Origin: Limnohabitans parvus II-B4
GTDB taxonomy: Bacteria; Pseudomonadota; Gammaproteobacteria; Burkholderiales; Burkholderiaceae_C
Reading direction: 5' to 3'
Assembly: GCF_003063455.1 (NCBI RefSeq)
Contig: NZ_NESN01000004.1
Location: 309,354 to 373,353 of the forward strand
DNA length: 64,000 bases
Below are positions 18,824 to 28,328 of the stretch, piece by piece (position 1 is the stretch's first letter; each line of letters begins with the position of its first letter). The notes beneath the pieces are model-generated. The model was given only the letters and a program-made list of their open reading frames with translations, searched no databases and was not told the origin of the DNA. The translations under genes and the position numbers were made by a program.

Positions 18824-21691
18824 ATGAGCGAGACAAATTCCGTCTACGCTGCCTATTCAGGCAACACCCACCTTTTCGGAGGTAACGGCCCGTACGTCGA
18901 AGAGATGTACGAGAACTACCTGGCCAATCCAGGCAGCGTGCCCGACTCCTGGCGCGAATATTTCGACGCCCTCCAACACGTTCCCGCAGTCGACGGCTCC
19001 AATGCCAAAGATGTGCCGCACTTGCCCGTCATCAACGCTTTCGCAGAGCGCGCCAAAGCTGGTGGCACCAAGGTCGTCATGGCCAGCGAAAACGTCGAAA
19101 TGGGCCGCAAGCGCACCGCCGTTCAGCAGCTGATCGCCGCGTACCGCAACGTCGGTCAACGCTGGGCTGATCTGGACCCGCTCAAGCGCACCGAGCGCCC
19201 CAACATCCCCGACCTCGACCCCGCTTTCTACGGCTTCTCTGACGCCGACCAGGAAACCGTGTTCGACACCAGCAACACCTTCTTCGGCAAGAACAACATG
19301 TCCTTGCGCGAGTTGCTCAATGCGCTTCGCGAAACCTATTGCGGCACGCTGGGTGCCGAGTACATGTACACCACCGAGCAGGCTGAAAAGCGCTGGTGGC
19401 AACAAAAGCTCGAAAGCATCCGCAGCAAGCCCAGCTTTGGCGGCGACAAGAAAAAGCAGATCCTCGACCGCCTGACGGCTGCCGAAGGGCTGGAGCGCTA
19501 CCTGCACACCAAATACGTGGGCCAAAAGCGTTTTTCGCTCGAAGGTGGCGAGAGCTTCATCGCGGCCATGGACGAGCTGATCCAGCAAGCCGGTGCGCAA
19601 GGCGTGCAGGAAGTCGTGATCGGTATGGCCCACCGTGGCCGCTTGAACGTGCTGGTCAACACCATGGGCAAGTTGCCCTCGGACCTGTTTGCCGAGTTCG
19701 ACCACACCGCCCCTGAAGATTTGCCAGCCGGTGACGTGAAATACCACCAGGGTTTCAGCTCGGACGTGAACACCGCCGGTGGCCCCGTCCACCTGTCGCT
19801 GGCGTTCAACCCCTCGCACCTGGAAATCGTCAACCCTGTGGTTGAAGGCTCGGTGCGTGCTCGCATGGACCGCCGTGATGACCCGCTGGGCAAGCAAGTG
19901 CTGCCCGTGTTGGTGCACGGTGACTCCGCCTTCGGCGGCCAAGGCGTCAACCAAGAAACCCTGGCGCTGGCCCAGACCCGTGGTTATTCCACAGGCGGCA
20001 CCGTCCACATCATCATCAACAACCAGATCGGTTTCACCACCTCTGACCCCCGCGACATGCGCTCGAGCGTGTTCTGTACCGACATCGTCAAGATGGTCGA
20101 AGCGCCTGTGCTGCACGTGAACGGTGACGATCCCGAGTCCGTGGTTCTGGCCACACAGTTGGCCCTCGAATACCGCATGACGTTCCAAAAAGACGTGGTG
20201 CTGGACGTGGTCTGCTTCCGCAAGTTGGGCCACAACGAGCAGGACACCCCTGCGCTGACCCAGCCGCTGATGTACAAAAAAATCGGTGCTCACCCCGGCA
20301 CCCGCAAGCTGTTTGCCGACAAACTGGCCACGCAAGGTCTGGGCGACACCCTGGGCGATGACATGGTGAAGGCTTACCGCGCCGCCCTGGACGCAGGCAA
20401 GAACACCACCGAGCCAGTCCTGACCAACATCAAGACCAAGTTCACCGTGAACTGGGCCCCCTTCATGGGCAAGAAGTGGACAGACGCAGGGGATACCTCC
20501 ATCCCCTTGGCCGACTGGAAGCGACTGGCCGAGAAGATCACCACCATCCCTGAGTCGGTGACCCCGCACCAACTGGTCAAGAAGGTCTATGACGACCGCG
20601 CCGCCATGGGCCGAGGCGAAACGCCTGTGGATTGGGGCATGGGCGAGCACATGGCTTTCGCATCGCTCGTGGCTGGCGGTTATCCCGTGCGTCTGTCGGG
20701 TGAGGACTGTGGCCGCGGCACGTTCACACACCGTCACGCCGTGATCCACGATCAAAAGCGCGAGAAGTGGGACACCGGCACGTACGTCGCTCTGCAAAAC
20801 GTCTCTGACAAGCAGGCCCCGTTCGTCGTCATCGACTCGATCCTGTCCGAAGAAGCGGTGCTCGGCTTTGAATACGGCTACGCCTCGAACGACCCCAACA
20901 CCCTGGTGATCTGGGAAGCCCAGTTCGGCGACTTCGCCAACGGCGCACAGGTCGTGATCGACCAGTTCATCGCCTCCGGCGAAGTCAAGTGGGGCCGTGT
21001 GAACGGCCTGACCCTGATGTTGCCGCACGGCTACGAAGGTCAGGGCCCTGAGCACAGCTCGGCCCGCGTCGAGCGTTTCATGCAGCTGGCGGCCGACACC
21101 AACATGCAGATCGTGCAGCCGACCACGGCCAGCCAGATCTTCCATGTGCTGCGTCGCCAGATGGTGCGTGACCTGCGCAAGCCGCTGGTCATCTTCACGC
21201 CCAAGTCGCTGCTGCGCAACAAGGACGCCACTTCCCCGGTGTCCGAGTTCACCAAGGGCAGCTTCCAGACCGTGATCCCCGAGAACAAGCCGCTCAAGGC
21301 CGACAAGGTCAAGCGCGTGATCGCCTGTTCGGGCAAGGTCTATTACGACCTGGTCAAGCAGCGCGAAGCCAAGGGCGCGGACGACGTGGCGATCATCCGT
21401 GTGGAACAGCTCTATCCGTTCCCGCACAAGGCGTTTGCCGCCGAGATCAAGAAGTACCCCAACGCGACCGACATCGTGTGGTGCCAGGACGAGCCACAGA
21501 ACCAGGGTGCCTGGTTCTTCATTCAGCACAACATCCACGAGAACATGCAGGATGGTCAAAAGCTCGGTTATGCCGGTCGCGCAGCGTCCGCATCGCCAGC
21601 GGTGGGTTATTCACACCTGCACCAGGACCAGCAAAAAGCACTGATCGAAGCGGCCTTCTCGAAGCTCAAGGGCTTCGTGCTGACCAAGTGA
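18824..21691 (+). CDS. sucA: 2-oxoglutarate dehydrogenase E1 component
   Basis: The thiamine-diphosphate-dependent decarboxylase of the TCA-cycle 2-oxoglutarate dehydrogenase complex, 955 residues, normal for the family. The N terminus carries the E2-binding segment (GGNGPYVEEMYENYLANPGS). The cofactor region reads MAHRGRLNVLVN near residue 268 and GDSAFGGQG with INNQIGFTT near 366-400. The transketolase-like half ends with LMLPHGYEGQGPEHSSARVE and QLYPFPHKAF. An AGGGAAACGGAGGT stretch precedes the ATG. It leads the sucA-sucB-lpd operon; sucB follows after 44 bases. Confidence 0.98.
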   Translation: MSETNSVYAAYSGNTHLFGGNGPYVEEMYENYLANPGSVPDSWREYFDALQHVPAVDGSNAKDVPHLPVINAFAERAKAGGTKVVMASENVEMGRKRTAVQQLIAAYRNVGQRWADLDPLKRTERPNIPDLDPAFYGFSDADQETVFDTSNTFFGKNNMSLRELLNALRETYCGTLGAEYMYTTEQAEKRWWQQKLESIRSKPSFGGDKKKQILDRLTAAEGLERYLHTKYVGQKRFSLEGGESFIAAMDELIQQAGAQGVQEVVIGMAHRGRLNVLVNTMGKLPSDLFAEFDHTAPEDLPAGDVKYHQGFSSDVNTAGGPVHLSLAFNPSHLEIVNPVVEGSVRARMDRRDDPLGKQVLPVLVHGDSAFGGQGVNQETLALAQTRGYSTGGTVHIIINNQIGFTTSDPRDMRSSVFCTDIVKMVEAPVLHVNGDDPESVVLATQLALEYRMTFQKDVVLDVVCFRKLGHNEQDTPALTQPLMYKKIGAHPGTRKLFADKLATQGLGDTLGDDMVKAYRAALDAGKNTTEPVLTNIKTKFTVNWAPFMGKKWTDAGDTSIPLADWKRLAEKITTIPESVTPHQLVKKVYDDRAAMGRGETPVDWGMGEHMAFASLVAGGYPVRLSGEDCGRGTFTHRHAVIHDQKREKWDTGTYVALQNVSDKQAPFVVIDSILSEEAVLGFEYGYASNDPNTLVIWEAQFGDFANGAQVVIDQFIASGEVKWGRVNGLTLMLPHGYEGQGPEHSSARVERFMQLAADTNMQIVQPTTASQIFHVLRRQMVRDLRKPLVIFTPKSLLRNKDATSPVSEFTKGSFQTVIPENKPLKADKVKRVIACSGKVYYDLVKQREAKGADDVAIIRVEQLYPFPHKAFAAEIKKYPNATDIVWCQDEPQNQGAWFFIQHNIHENMQDGQKLGYAGRAASASPAVGYSHLHQDQQKALIEAAFSKLKGFVLTK

Positions 21692-21735
21692 TCTTCCAGA
21701 ACAACCTTGCGTTTAACCTTTAAAGAGAATTCAAC

Positions 21736-22983
21736 ATGGCTATCGTAGAAGTCAAAGTTCCCCAGCTGTCCGAGTCCGTGGCCGAAGCTACCATGCTGCA
21801 GTGGAAAAAGAAAGTCGGCGAAGCCGTCGCTGCCGATGAAATCCTGATCGAAATCGAGACCGACAAGGTCGTGCTCGAAGTGCCAGCACCTGCGGCTGGC
21901 GTGATCACCGAGATCATCGTGGCCGATGGCGGCACCGTGGCTGCTGAGCAGCTGATCGCCAAGATCGACACCGAAGGCAAAGCCGGTGCTGCCGCTGCCC
22001 CGGCAGCCGCTGCTGCACCTGCGGCCGCAGCGCCTGCAGCCGCCCCGGCCGCTGCCGCAGCCAGCAAAGCGGGTGTGGCCATGCCCGCCGCTGCCAAGCT
22101 GATGGCCGACAACAGCCTGGCCGCTGGCTCGGTGTCTGGCACGGGCAAAGACGGCCGTGTCACCAAGGGTGATGTGTTGTCTGCTGTGGCTGGTGGTGTC
22201 AAGTCCACTGCCGCAGTGATCCCCACAGGCGTACCCGCCAAGACGCTGCCTCAAGTATCGGCACCTGCCGTGGCCTTGGGTGACCGCCCCGAGCAGCGTG
22301 TGCCCATGACCCGTTTGCGAGCCCGCGTGGCCGAGCGTCTGTTGCAATCGCAATCGACCAACGCCATCCTGACCACCTTCAACGAAATCAACATGGCCCC
22401 GGTCATGGACATGCGCAAGCGCATGCAAGAGCGTTTCGAGAAGGAACACGGCGTCAAGCTCGGCTTCATGAGCTTCTTCGTCAAGGCGGCTGTGCACGCC
22501 CTGAAGAAGTTCCCTGTGCTCAACGCCTCGGTGGACGGCAACGACATCGTGTACCACGGTTACTTCGACATCGGTATCGCTGTGGGCTCGCCACGTGGTC
22601 TGGTGGTGCCGATTTTGCGCAACGCTGACCAGATGAGCTTTGCCGACATCGAGAAGAAGATCGCTGAATTCGGCGTGAAAGCGCGTGACGGCAAGCTGGG
22701 CATCGAAGAGATGACCGGTGGCACCTTCTCCATCTCCAACGGCGGCACCTTCGGCTCGATGATGTCTACCCCCATCATCAACCCACCCCAGTCGGCCATT
22801 TTGGGCGTTCACGCGACCAAAGACCGCGCCATGGTGGAAAACGGCCAGGTTGTGGTTCGCCCGATGAACTACTTCGCCATGTCGTATGACCACCGCATCA
22901 TCGACGGCCGCGAAGCTGTCTTGGGCTTGGTCGCCATGAAGGAAGCGCTGGAAGATCCAGCCCGCTTGCTGTTCGACATCTGA
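21736..22983 (+). CDS. sucB: Dihydrolipoyllysine-residue succinyltransferase (E2 of 2-oxoglutarate dehydrogenase)
   Basis: E2 transfers the succinyl group from lipoyl-lysine to CoA and forms the complex core. The 415-residue protein has one lipoyl domain (K44 in [11 protein letters not shown]), a long Ala/Pro hinge (about 82-112), a peripheral subunit-binding domain ([20 protein letters not shown] then [14 protein letters not shown]) and the acyltransferase domain ending with S383-YDHRIIDG, where H386 and D390 are catalytic. It lies between sucA and lpd in the standard order. A hairpin at 23002-23018 separates it from lpd. Confidence 0.97.
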   Translation: MAIVEVKVPQLSESVAEATMLQWKKKVGEAVAADEILIEIETDKVVLEVPAPAAGVITEIIVADGGTVAAEQLIAKIDTEGKAGAAAAPAAAAAPAAAAPAAAPAAAAASKAGVAMPAAAKLMADNSLAAGSVSGTGKDGRVTKGDVLSAVAGGVKSTAAVIPTGVPAKTLPQVSAPAVALGDRPEQRVPMTRLRARVAERLLQSQSTNAILTTFNEINMAPVMDMRKRMQERFEKEHGVKLGFMSFFVKAAVHALKKFPVLNASVDGNDIVYHGYFDIGIAVGSPRGLVVPILRNADQMSFADIEKKIAEFGVKARDGKLGIEEMTGGTFSISNGGTFGSMMSTPIINPPQSAILGVHATKDRAMVENGQVVVRPMNYFAMSYDHRIIDGREAVLGLVAMKEALEDPARLLFDI

Positions 22984-23001
22984 TATCCCTGAATCTGCAA
23001 T

Positions 23002-23018
23002 GCCCCCTTCACGGGGGC
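23002..23018 (+). other. Intercistronic hairpin between sucB and lpd
   Basis: GCCCCC pairs with GGGGGC around TTCAC, 18 bases after the sucB stop. There is no T run after it, so it is more likely an mRNA-stability or partial-attenuation element that sets the lpd:sucAB ratio than a full terminator. Confidence 0.55.
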
Positions 23019-23043
23019 GTTGTCCATTGAGAAGACAAATACC

Positions 23044-24471
23044 ATGAGCAAACAATTCGACGTCGTCGTCATCGGCGGTGGCCCCGGTGGCTACATTGCA
23101 GCCATCCGCGCTGCACAACTCGGTTTCCAAGTCGCTTGTATCGACGAGTGGAAAAACGCAGCCGGTGGCCCAGCCCCCGGTGGCACCTGCACCAACGTGG
23201 GTTGCATCCCCTCTAAAGCTTTGCTGCAGTCCAGCGAGCACTTTGACCATGCCAACCACCACTTCGCCGAGCACGGCATCAGCGCCACCGGCGTGAAGAT
23301 GGACGTGGCCAAGATGATTGCCCGCAAGGACAGCGTTGTGAAGCAAAACAACGACGGCATCTTGTACCTGTTGAAGAAAAACAAGGTCACGTTCTTCCAC
23401 GGTCGCGGCAGCTTTGCTGGACAAGCTGAAGGCGGTTACACCATCAACGTGGCTGGCAAGACCGAAGAAGCCATCACCGCCAAGCAAGTCATCATCGCTA
23501 CAGGCTCGAACGCCCGTGCGTTGCCCGGCACCCCGTTTGACGAAGTCAACGTGTTGTCCAACGACGGCGCATTGCGCGTGGGCGCTGTGCCCAAGAAGCT
23601 GGCCTTGATCGGCTCAGGCGTGATCGGCCTCGAAATGGGTTCGGTCTGGCGTCGTTTGGGTGCTGATGTGACCATCCTCGAAGGTCTGCCGACTTTCCTG
23701 GGTGCTGTGGACGAGCAAATCGCCAAAGAAGCCAAGAAGGCATTCGACAAGCAAGGTTTGAAGATCGAGCTCGGCGTGAAAGTCGGCGAGATCGTCAACG
23801 GCAAGAAGGGCGTCACTGTCAACTACACCAACGCCAAAGGCGAAGCCATTGTGCTTGACGCTGACAAGCTCATCGTGTCGATTGGCCGCGTGCCCAACAC
23901 CATTGGTCTGAACACCGAAGCCGTGGGCTTGCAGCTGGACGAGCGCGGTGCGATCGTGGTGGATGCGGATTGCAAAACCAACCTGCCCGGCGTCTGGGCG
24001 GTGGGTGACGTGGTGCGTGGCCCGATGCTGGCGCACAAAGCCGAAGAAGAGGGCGTTGCCGTAGCCGAGCGCATCGCTGGGCAACACGGTCACGTCAACT
24101 TCAACACCATCCCTTGGGTCATCTACACCAGCCCCGAAATCGCTTGGGTGGGCCGCACAGAGCAGCAACTCAAAGCCGACGGCGTGGCGTACAAAGCAGG
24201 CACATTCCCGTTCCTCGCGAACGGCCGTGCACGCGCTTTGGGCGATACCACGGGTATGGTCAAGTTCTTGGCCGATGCCACGACCGACGAAATCTTGGGC
24301 GTGCACATGGTAGGCCCACAGGTTTCGGAGCTGATTTCTGAGGCTGTGGTGGCCATGGAATTCCGTGCCAGCGCCGAAGACATTGCCCGCATTTGCCATG
24401 CTCACCCCAGCTTGAGCGAAGCGACCAAAGAAGCGGCTTTGGCCGTGGACAAGCGCACACTGAACTTCTAA
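23044..24471 (+). CDS. lpd: Dihydrolipoamide dehydrogenase (E3)
   Basis: The flavoprotein that reoxidises dihydrolipoyl groups with NAD+, 475 residues. FAD site GGGPGGY (11-17), redox disulphide C49-x4-C54 in [19 protein letters not shown]-binding [20 protein letters not shown], second FAD contact [21 protein letters not shown], and the catalytic pair H454-E459 in HAHPSLSE. The ATG at 23044 gives the conserved [13 protein letters not shown] start; an in-frame TTG at 23020 lies just after the intercistronic hairpin. Last gene of the sucA-sucB-lpd operon, followed by a terminator. Confidence 0.98.
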   Translation: MSKQFDVVVIGGGPGGYIAAIRAAQLGFQVACIDEWKNAAGGPAPGGTCTNVGCIPSKALLQSSEHFDHANHHFAEHGISATGVKMDVAKMIARKDSVVKQNNDGILYLLKKNKVTFFHGRGSFAGQAEGGYTINVAGKTEEAITAKQVIIATGSNARALPGTPFDEVNVLSNDGALRVGAVPKKLALIGSGVIGLEMGSVWRRLGADVTILEGLPTFLGAVDEQIAKEAKKAFDKQGLKIELGVKVGEIVNGKKGVTVNYTNAKGEAIVLDADKLIVSIGRVPNTIGLNTEAVGLQLDERGAIVVDADCKTNLPGVWAVGDVVRGPMLAHKAEEEGVAVAERIAGQHGHVNFNTIPWVIYTSPEIAWVGRTEQQLKADGVAYKAGTFPFLANGRARALGDTTGMVKFLADATTDEILGVHMVGPQVSELISEAVVAMEFRASAEDIARICHAHPSLSEATKEAALAVDKRTLNF

Positions 24472-24532
24472 GCCCATCCCCGTTGCTGACTGCGGTTGGC
24501 AACGAGTTGGGTTAAAGTTCTTGCATCCCAAA

Positions 24533-24562
24533 AACCCGGGCTGGCCCCGGGTTTCGTTTTTT
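24533..24562 (+). terminator. Rho-independent terminator of the suc-lpd operon
   Basis: An 8-bp perfect stem (AACCCGGG with CCCGGGTT) around CTGGC and followed by TCGTTTTTT, about 60 bases after the lpd stop and 22 bases before zapE. Confidence 0.92.
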
Positions 24563-24584
24563 GACATCGAAGATCGATCCACCC

Positions 24585-25682
24585 ATGTCTGTTCGTGCTG
24601 TTTACGAAGAAGAACTCCGCAAGCGTGGGTTCCAAAGCGACCCGGCGCAGTTGCGTGCCATCGAGGCCCTGGAGCATTGCGCCAATGAGTGGGCCGCTTA
24701 CCGTGCCAAACGCTCGAATGCCCTGAAAAAGCTGATCAACCGCCCCGAGATCCCCAAAGGGGTGTACATGTTTGGCGGGGTAGGGCGTGGCAAAAGCTTT
24801 TTGATGGACTGCTTTTACGAAGCGGTGCCGATCAAACGCAAAACCCGTTTGCACTTTCACGAGTTCATGCGCGAGGTGCATCGAGAGTTGACGGCCATGC
24901 AAGGCACGGTCAATCCGCTGGATGTGCTGGGCAAAAAGATGGCTCAACGCTACCGCTTGATCTGCTTTGATGAATTCCATGTGGCCGACATCACCGACGC
25001 GATGATCCTGCACCGATTGCTGGTGGCGCTGTTTGATAACGGCGTGGGCTTTGTCACGACCTCCAACTTCGAACCCGATGGTTTGTACCCGAATGGTTTG
25101 CACCGCGACCGCATTTTGCCGGCCATCGCCTTGTTGAACCAGCGCATGAACGTACTCAATGTGGACAACGGCACAGATTACCGCCGCCGCACGCTGGAGA
25201 TGGTCAAGCTCTACCACACCCCGCTGGGCGCGCAGGCCGATGCCGAGATGGACGATGCCTTCAACCGCCTGGCCACAGGGCCGGATGAGGACCCGGTGCT
25301 GCACATTGAGGCGCGCAAGATCCAGTCGCGTCGCCGCTCGGGTGACGTGGTCTGGTTCGATTTCATGGCCATTTGTGGTGGTCCCCGATCGCAAAACGAT
25401 TACCTCGAAATCGCCACACAGTTCCATACGGTGCTGCTGAGCAATGTGCCTCAGCTGCCCGTGAGCATGGCGTCCGAGGCGAGACGCTTGACGTGGCTGA
25501 TTGATGTGTTGTACGACCGTCGAGTCAAACTGATTTTGTCTGCAGCCGTGCCGCCCGAGGCCTTGTACACGCAAGGGCCGATGTCACACGAGTTCCCGCG
25601 TACGATATCTCGTCTGCATGAGATGCAATCGAGTGAATTTCTGGCGCTGGAGCACCGTACAGTGGACACGCACATCACATGA
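24585..25682 (+). CDS. zapE: Cell division protein ZapE (AFG1-like ATPase)
   Basis: An AAA-type ATPase that binds FtsZ and affects Z-ring stability under stress, 365 residues. Walker A is GGVGRGKSFLMD near residue 67, Walker B with the family extension CFDEFHVADITDAMIL near 135, and a sensor region VTTSNFEPDGLYPNGLHRDR. These match ZapE/AFG1 closely. The ATG at 24585 gives the usual MSVRAVYEEELRKRG opening; an upstream TTG overlaps the terminator T run. The stop overlaps the next ATG by ATGA. The gene heads a compact group ending in the YoaA-type helicase. Confidence 0.92.
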   Translation: MSVRAVYEEELRKRGFQSDPAQLRAIEALEHCANEWAAYRAKRSNALKKLINRPEIPKGVYMFGGVGRGKSFLMDCFYEAVPIKRKTRLHFHEFMREVHRELTAMQGTVNPLDVLGKKMAQRYRLICFDEFHVADITDAMILHRLLVALFDNGVGFVTTSNFEPDGLYPNGLHRDRILPAIALLNQRMNVLNVDNGTDYRRRTLEMVKLYHTPLGAQADAEMDDAFNRLATGPDEDPVLHIEARKIQSRRRSGDVVWFDFMAICGGPRSQNDYLEIATQFHTVLLSNVPQLPVSMASEARRLTWLIDVLYDRRVKLILSAAVPPEALYTQGPMSHEFPRTISRLHEMQSSEFLALEHRTVDTHIT

Positions 25683-26014
25683 AACGTTCACTGTTCGCGG
25701 TCGTGGCCGCATTGAGTACAAGCTTGAGCGCGCAGTCCTTGCTTGGAGCGCCGGAGTTCATTCGCGTTCAGCGCGAAGAGATTGCCAGGCAGCGTGAGGT
25801 CATCACGGCGTTTTACCAGGAAGACGCGAAAGCCTGCTGGCAAAAATTTGCGGTGAATGCCTGCCTCAGTGACGCCCGAAAAATGCGCCGCGCAGCGCTG
25901 GAGCCACTGCGGCAGCAAGACTTGCTGTTGAATGCCCAAGAGCGCCAGTGGCGAACCGAGCAGCGCAATCTTCGGCTTGAAGGCAAGCAGCCAGAAAACC
26001 GCAGCACGCCATGA
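25679..26014 (+). CDS. Hypothetical exported protein
   Basis: 111 residues. A short signal peptide (MKRSLFAVVAALSTSLSAQS, likely cut after SLSA at 18) precedes a charged, probably all-helical mature part with two cysteines (DAKACWQKF and VNACLSD), which could form a disulphide in the periplasm, and many Arg/Gln/Glu (QREEIARQREVITAFYQED, LEPLRQQDLLLNAQERQWR). No family recognised. ATGA overlaps join it to zapE upstream and to the YdcH-like gene downstream, so it is a real coupled gene. Confidence 0.7.
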   Translation: MKRSLFAVVAALSTSLSAQSLLGAPEFIRVQREEIARQREVITAFYQEDAKACWQKFAVNACLSDARKMRRAALEPLRQQDLLLNAQERQWRTEQRNLRLEGKQPENRSTP

Positions 26015-26229
26015 CGCACGACAGCTTTGATGATCAGCGTTCTCCCCAGCGCCAATTGATCGAATGGCAGATGGAGCATGCCGATCTCGATGCCTTGATT
26101 GACCAAGCGGTGCTCGCTGCCCAGCCTCTGGACGAGTTGCTCTTGCGGCGGCTGAAAAAACGCCGTCTGGCTTTGCGCGACCAAATGGCCAAGTTGCAGT
26201 GGATGCTCGACCCCAAGGAGCCCGCTTGA
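26011..26229 (+). CDS. YdcH/DUF465-family small protein
   Basis: A 72-residue helical protein with the DUF465 pattern: WQMEHADLDALIDQAV, then DELLLRRLKKRRLALRDQM and AKLQWMLD. Family members (YdcH, SlyX-like coiled coils) are of unknown function. The stop TGA overlaps a TTG start of the following helicase gene (TTGA at 26226), and AAGGAG inside its last codons is the helicase ribosome binding site, so the two are translationally linked. Confidence 0.8.
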   Translation: MTHDSFDDQRSPQRQLIEWQMEHADLDALIDQAVLAAQPLDELLLRRLKKRRLALRDQMAKLQWMLDPKEPA

Positions 26230-28328
26230 GCTTGCTTGAGCAGCGCGTTGCAGAAACGCTGTCCAGCCATGGCAGCTTGGCGCAGGCGGTGCCCGGGTTT
26301 CAGCCTCGGGCAGGGCAGACCGACATGGCCATGGCGGTGACCCAGACCTTGGAGCAAGGCGGTCAACTGGTGGTCGAAGCGGGTACGGGTGTGGGCAAAA
26401 CCTATGCCTATCTGGTTCCCGTTCTCCTGAGCGGCCAGCGGGCCTTGGTGTCAACGGCGACCAAGGCTCTGCAAGACCAATTGTTTTCTCGCGACATCCC
26501 GCGCCTGGTCGAGGTCTTGGGCTTGCCCATTCGGGTGGCCTTGCTCAAAGGGCGATCCAATTACCTGTGTTTGCACCGCATGGATCAAGCGCGGCACAGT
26601 GCTGAAGCCGCTCAGCCCGGTGCGCAGCGGGCGCTGGCCAAAATTGAAACCTGGTCACAAGCCACCCGCACAGGGGACATGGCGGAGCTGACAGGTCTGG
26701 ATGAGCGCTCGTCCTTGTGGCCCTTGGTCACCTCGACGCGTGACAATTGTCTGGGGTCCAGTTGTCCACGTTATCGGGCTTGCCATGTGAACCTGGCACG
26801 CAAAGAGGCCATGGCGTCCGATGTGGTGGTCATCAACCACCATCTGTTTTTTGCCGATATGGCTGTGCGTGAGTCGGGCGTGGCCGAATTGCTGCCCACC
26901 GTGCGTGTCACGGTGTTCGATGAGGCTCACCAACTCAATGAAATCGGTGTGAATTTTCTGGGCCAGCAGTTGTCAACGGTCCAGTTGCTGGAGTTGTCGC
27001 GCGATGTGCTGGCCACGGGATTGCAATTGGCGCGAGGTCTGGTGGATTGGCATGCCCTGACCGACCGACTGGAAAAATCGTCCCGTGACCTGCGCCTGGC
27101 TGCGGGCATGCACCGGGGTTCTGTTCGTTTGCGCTGGACCGATGCCTTGCCCGAAGGCGTGGAGTCCACCGAATGGACGCCTGCGCTGCACAACCTGGTG
27201 CAAGCTTTGGAGCAGATGCAAAGCGGTCTGGAGACCGTGGTCGAATTGGCCCCGGATTTTCAGCGCTTGTTCGAGCGCGCACGTGAGTTGGGGCAAAAAG
27301 CGGATTTGTTTTCGCAGGCCCCGGACCCCGAAGGCGTGCGCTGGGCCGAAGTCAGTGCACAACTGCGTTTGGTGGAGTCGCCGCTGGATATTGCGCAGGC
27401 GTTTTCTGCTTTGACCAAGCCCGTGCAAGCGCCATTGGTGCTGCAAGACGAGGATGCGTCTGACCCTGAATCCATTCAGGCCCTGATGGCCGGTGATCCC
27501 CGCCACGGTGCAGACCCCCAGAACCCTCAAGCCAGTGGGCTTGGCCAACGTGCCTGGATTTTCACGTCCGCCACTTTGGGGGATGAACCCAGTTTGCGTT
27601 GGTTCACCGAGCCTTGTGGCTTGACTTCGGCGCAAGTGATGCAAGTCACCAGCCCGTTTGACTACGCCAAGCAAGCGGCTTTGTATGTGCCAGAGCATCT
27701 GCCCAAGCCCGGCGACCCGGGGCATGCGGGCCATGTCGCTCAGCTGGTGGTGGAGGCGGTTGAGTTGCTGGGCGGCCGGACACTGGTGCTCACGACCACG
27801 CTGAATGCGATGCGCAGCATTGGTGAATATTTACAGACCCGCCTGGACCCCGCAGCGAATGTAGAGATTCTGGTGCAGGGGCAAAGCCCCAAACGGCGTT
27901 TGATGGAGCGTTTCAGGGAGGGCGCAGGGGACGGTCGTGCGGGCTGTGTCCTGGTCGCTTCGGCTTCGTTTTGGGAGGGCTTTGATGTGCCCGGCGAGGC
28001 ATTGCAGTTGGTGGTCATCGACAAGCTGCCGTTTCCACCGCCGGGCGATCCGCTTTTTGAAGCGCGAAGTCAGCGCGTCACGCGGGAGGGCCGCAGCGCG
28101 TTTGCCGACCACGCTTTGCCCGAAGCTGCCGTGGCGCTCAAGCAAGGTGCGGGTCGGTTGATTCGCAGTGAAACCGACAGCGGCGTGTTGGTGGTATGCG
28201 ACACACGTTTGGCCACCATGTCTTATGGCCGACGGTTGATTCGGGGGCTCCCGCAGATGCGCCGCTTGAGCGGGCACGCCGAGTTTTTATCGACTTTGCG
28301 TCAATTCACCACAGACGCCACCAGCTAG
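26226..28328 (+). CDS. yoaA: DinG/YoaA-type Fe-S ATP-dependent DNA helicase
   Basis: A 700-residue XPD-like superfamily 2 helicase. Walker A EAGTGVGKTYAYL (near residue 55), four cysteines for a 4Fe-4S cluster (NYLC, then DNCLGSSCPRYRAC), DEAH in VFDEAHQLNEIG, and C-terminal SASFWEGFDVPGEAL and QGAGRLIRSETDSGVL. This is the YoaA branch, which in E. coli works with the clamp-loader subunit HolC at stalled forks. The TTG start at 26226 is preferred because AAGGAG at 26214-26219 is optimally placed and the protein then begins MSLLEQRVAE as relatives do; the ATG at 26199 has no such site. Its 3' end overlaps bamD on the other strand by 23 bases. Confidence 0.9.
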   Translation: MSLLEQRVAETLSSHGSLAQAVPGFQPRAGQTDMAMAVTQTLEQGGQLVVEAGTGVGKTYAYLVPVLLSGQRALVSTATKALQDQLFSRDIPRLVEVLGLPIRVALLKGRSNYLCLHRMDQARHSAEAAQPGAQRALAKIETWSQATRTGDMAELTGLDERSSLWPLVTSTRDNCLGSSCPRYRACHVNLARKEAMASDVVVINHHLFFADMAVRESGVAELLPTVRVTVFDEAHQLNEIGVNFLGQQLSTVQLLELSRDVLATGLQLARGLVDWHALTDRLEKSSRDLRLAAGMHRGSVRLRWTDALPEGVESTEWTPALHNLVQALEQMQSGLETVVELAPDFQRLFERARELGQKADLFSQAPDPEGVRWAEVSAQLRLVESPLDIAQAFSALTKPVQAPLVLQDEDASDPESIQALMAGDPRHGADPQNPQASGLGQRAWIFTSATLGDEPSLRWFTEPCGLTSAQVMQVTSPFDYAKQAALYVPEHLPKPGDPGHAGHVAQLVVEAVELLGGRTLVLTTTLNAMRSIGEYLQTRLDPAANVEILVQGQSPKRRLMERFREGAGDGRAGCVLVASASFWEGFDVPGEALQLVVIDKLPFPPPGDPLFEARSQRVTREGRSAFADHALPEAAVALKQGAGRLIRSETDSGVLVVCDTRLATMSYGRRLIRGLPQMRRLSGHAEFLSTLRQFTTDATS

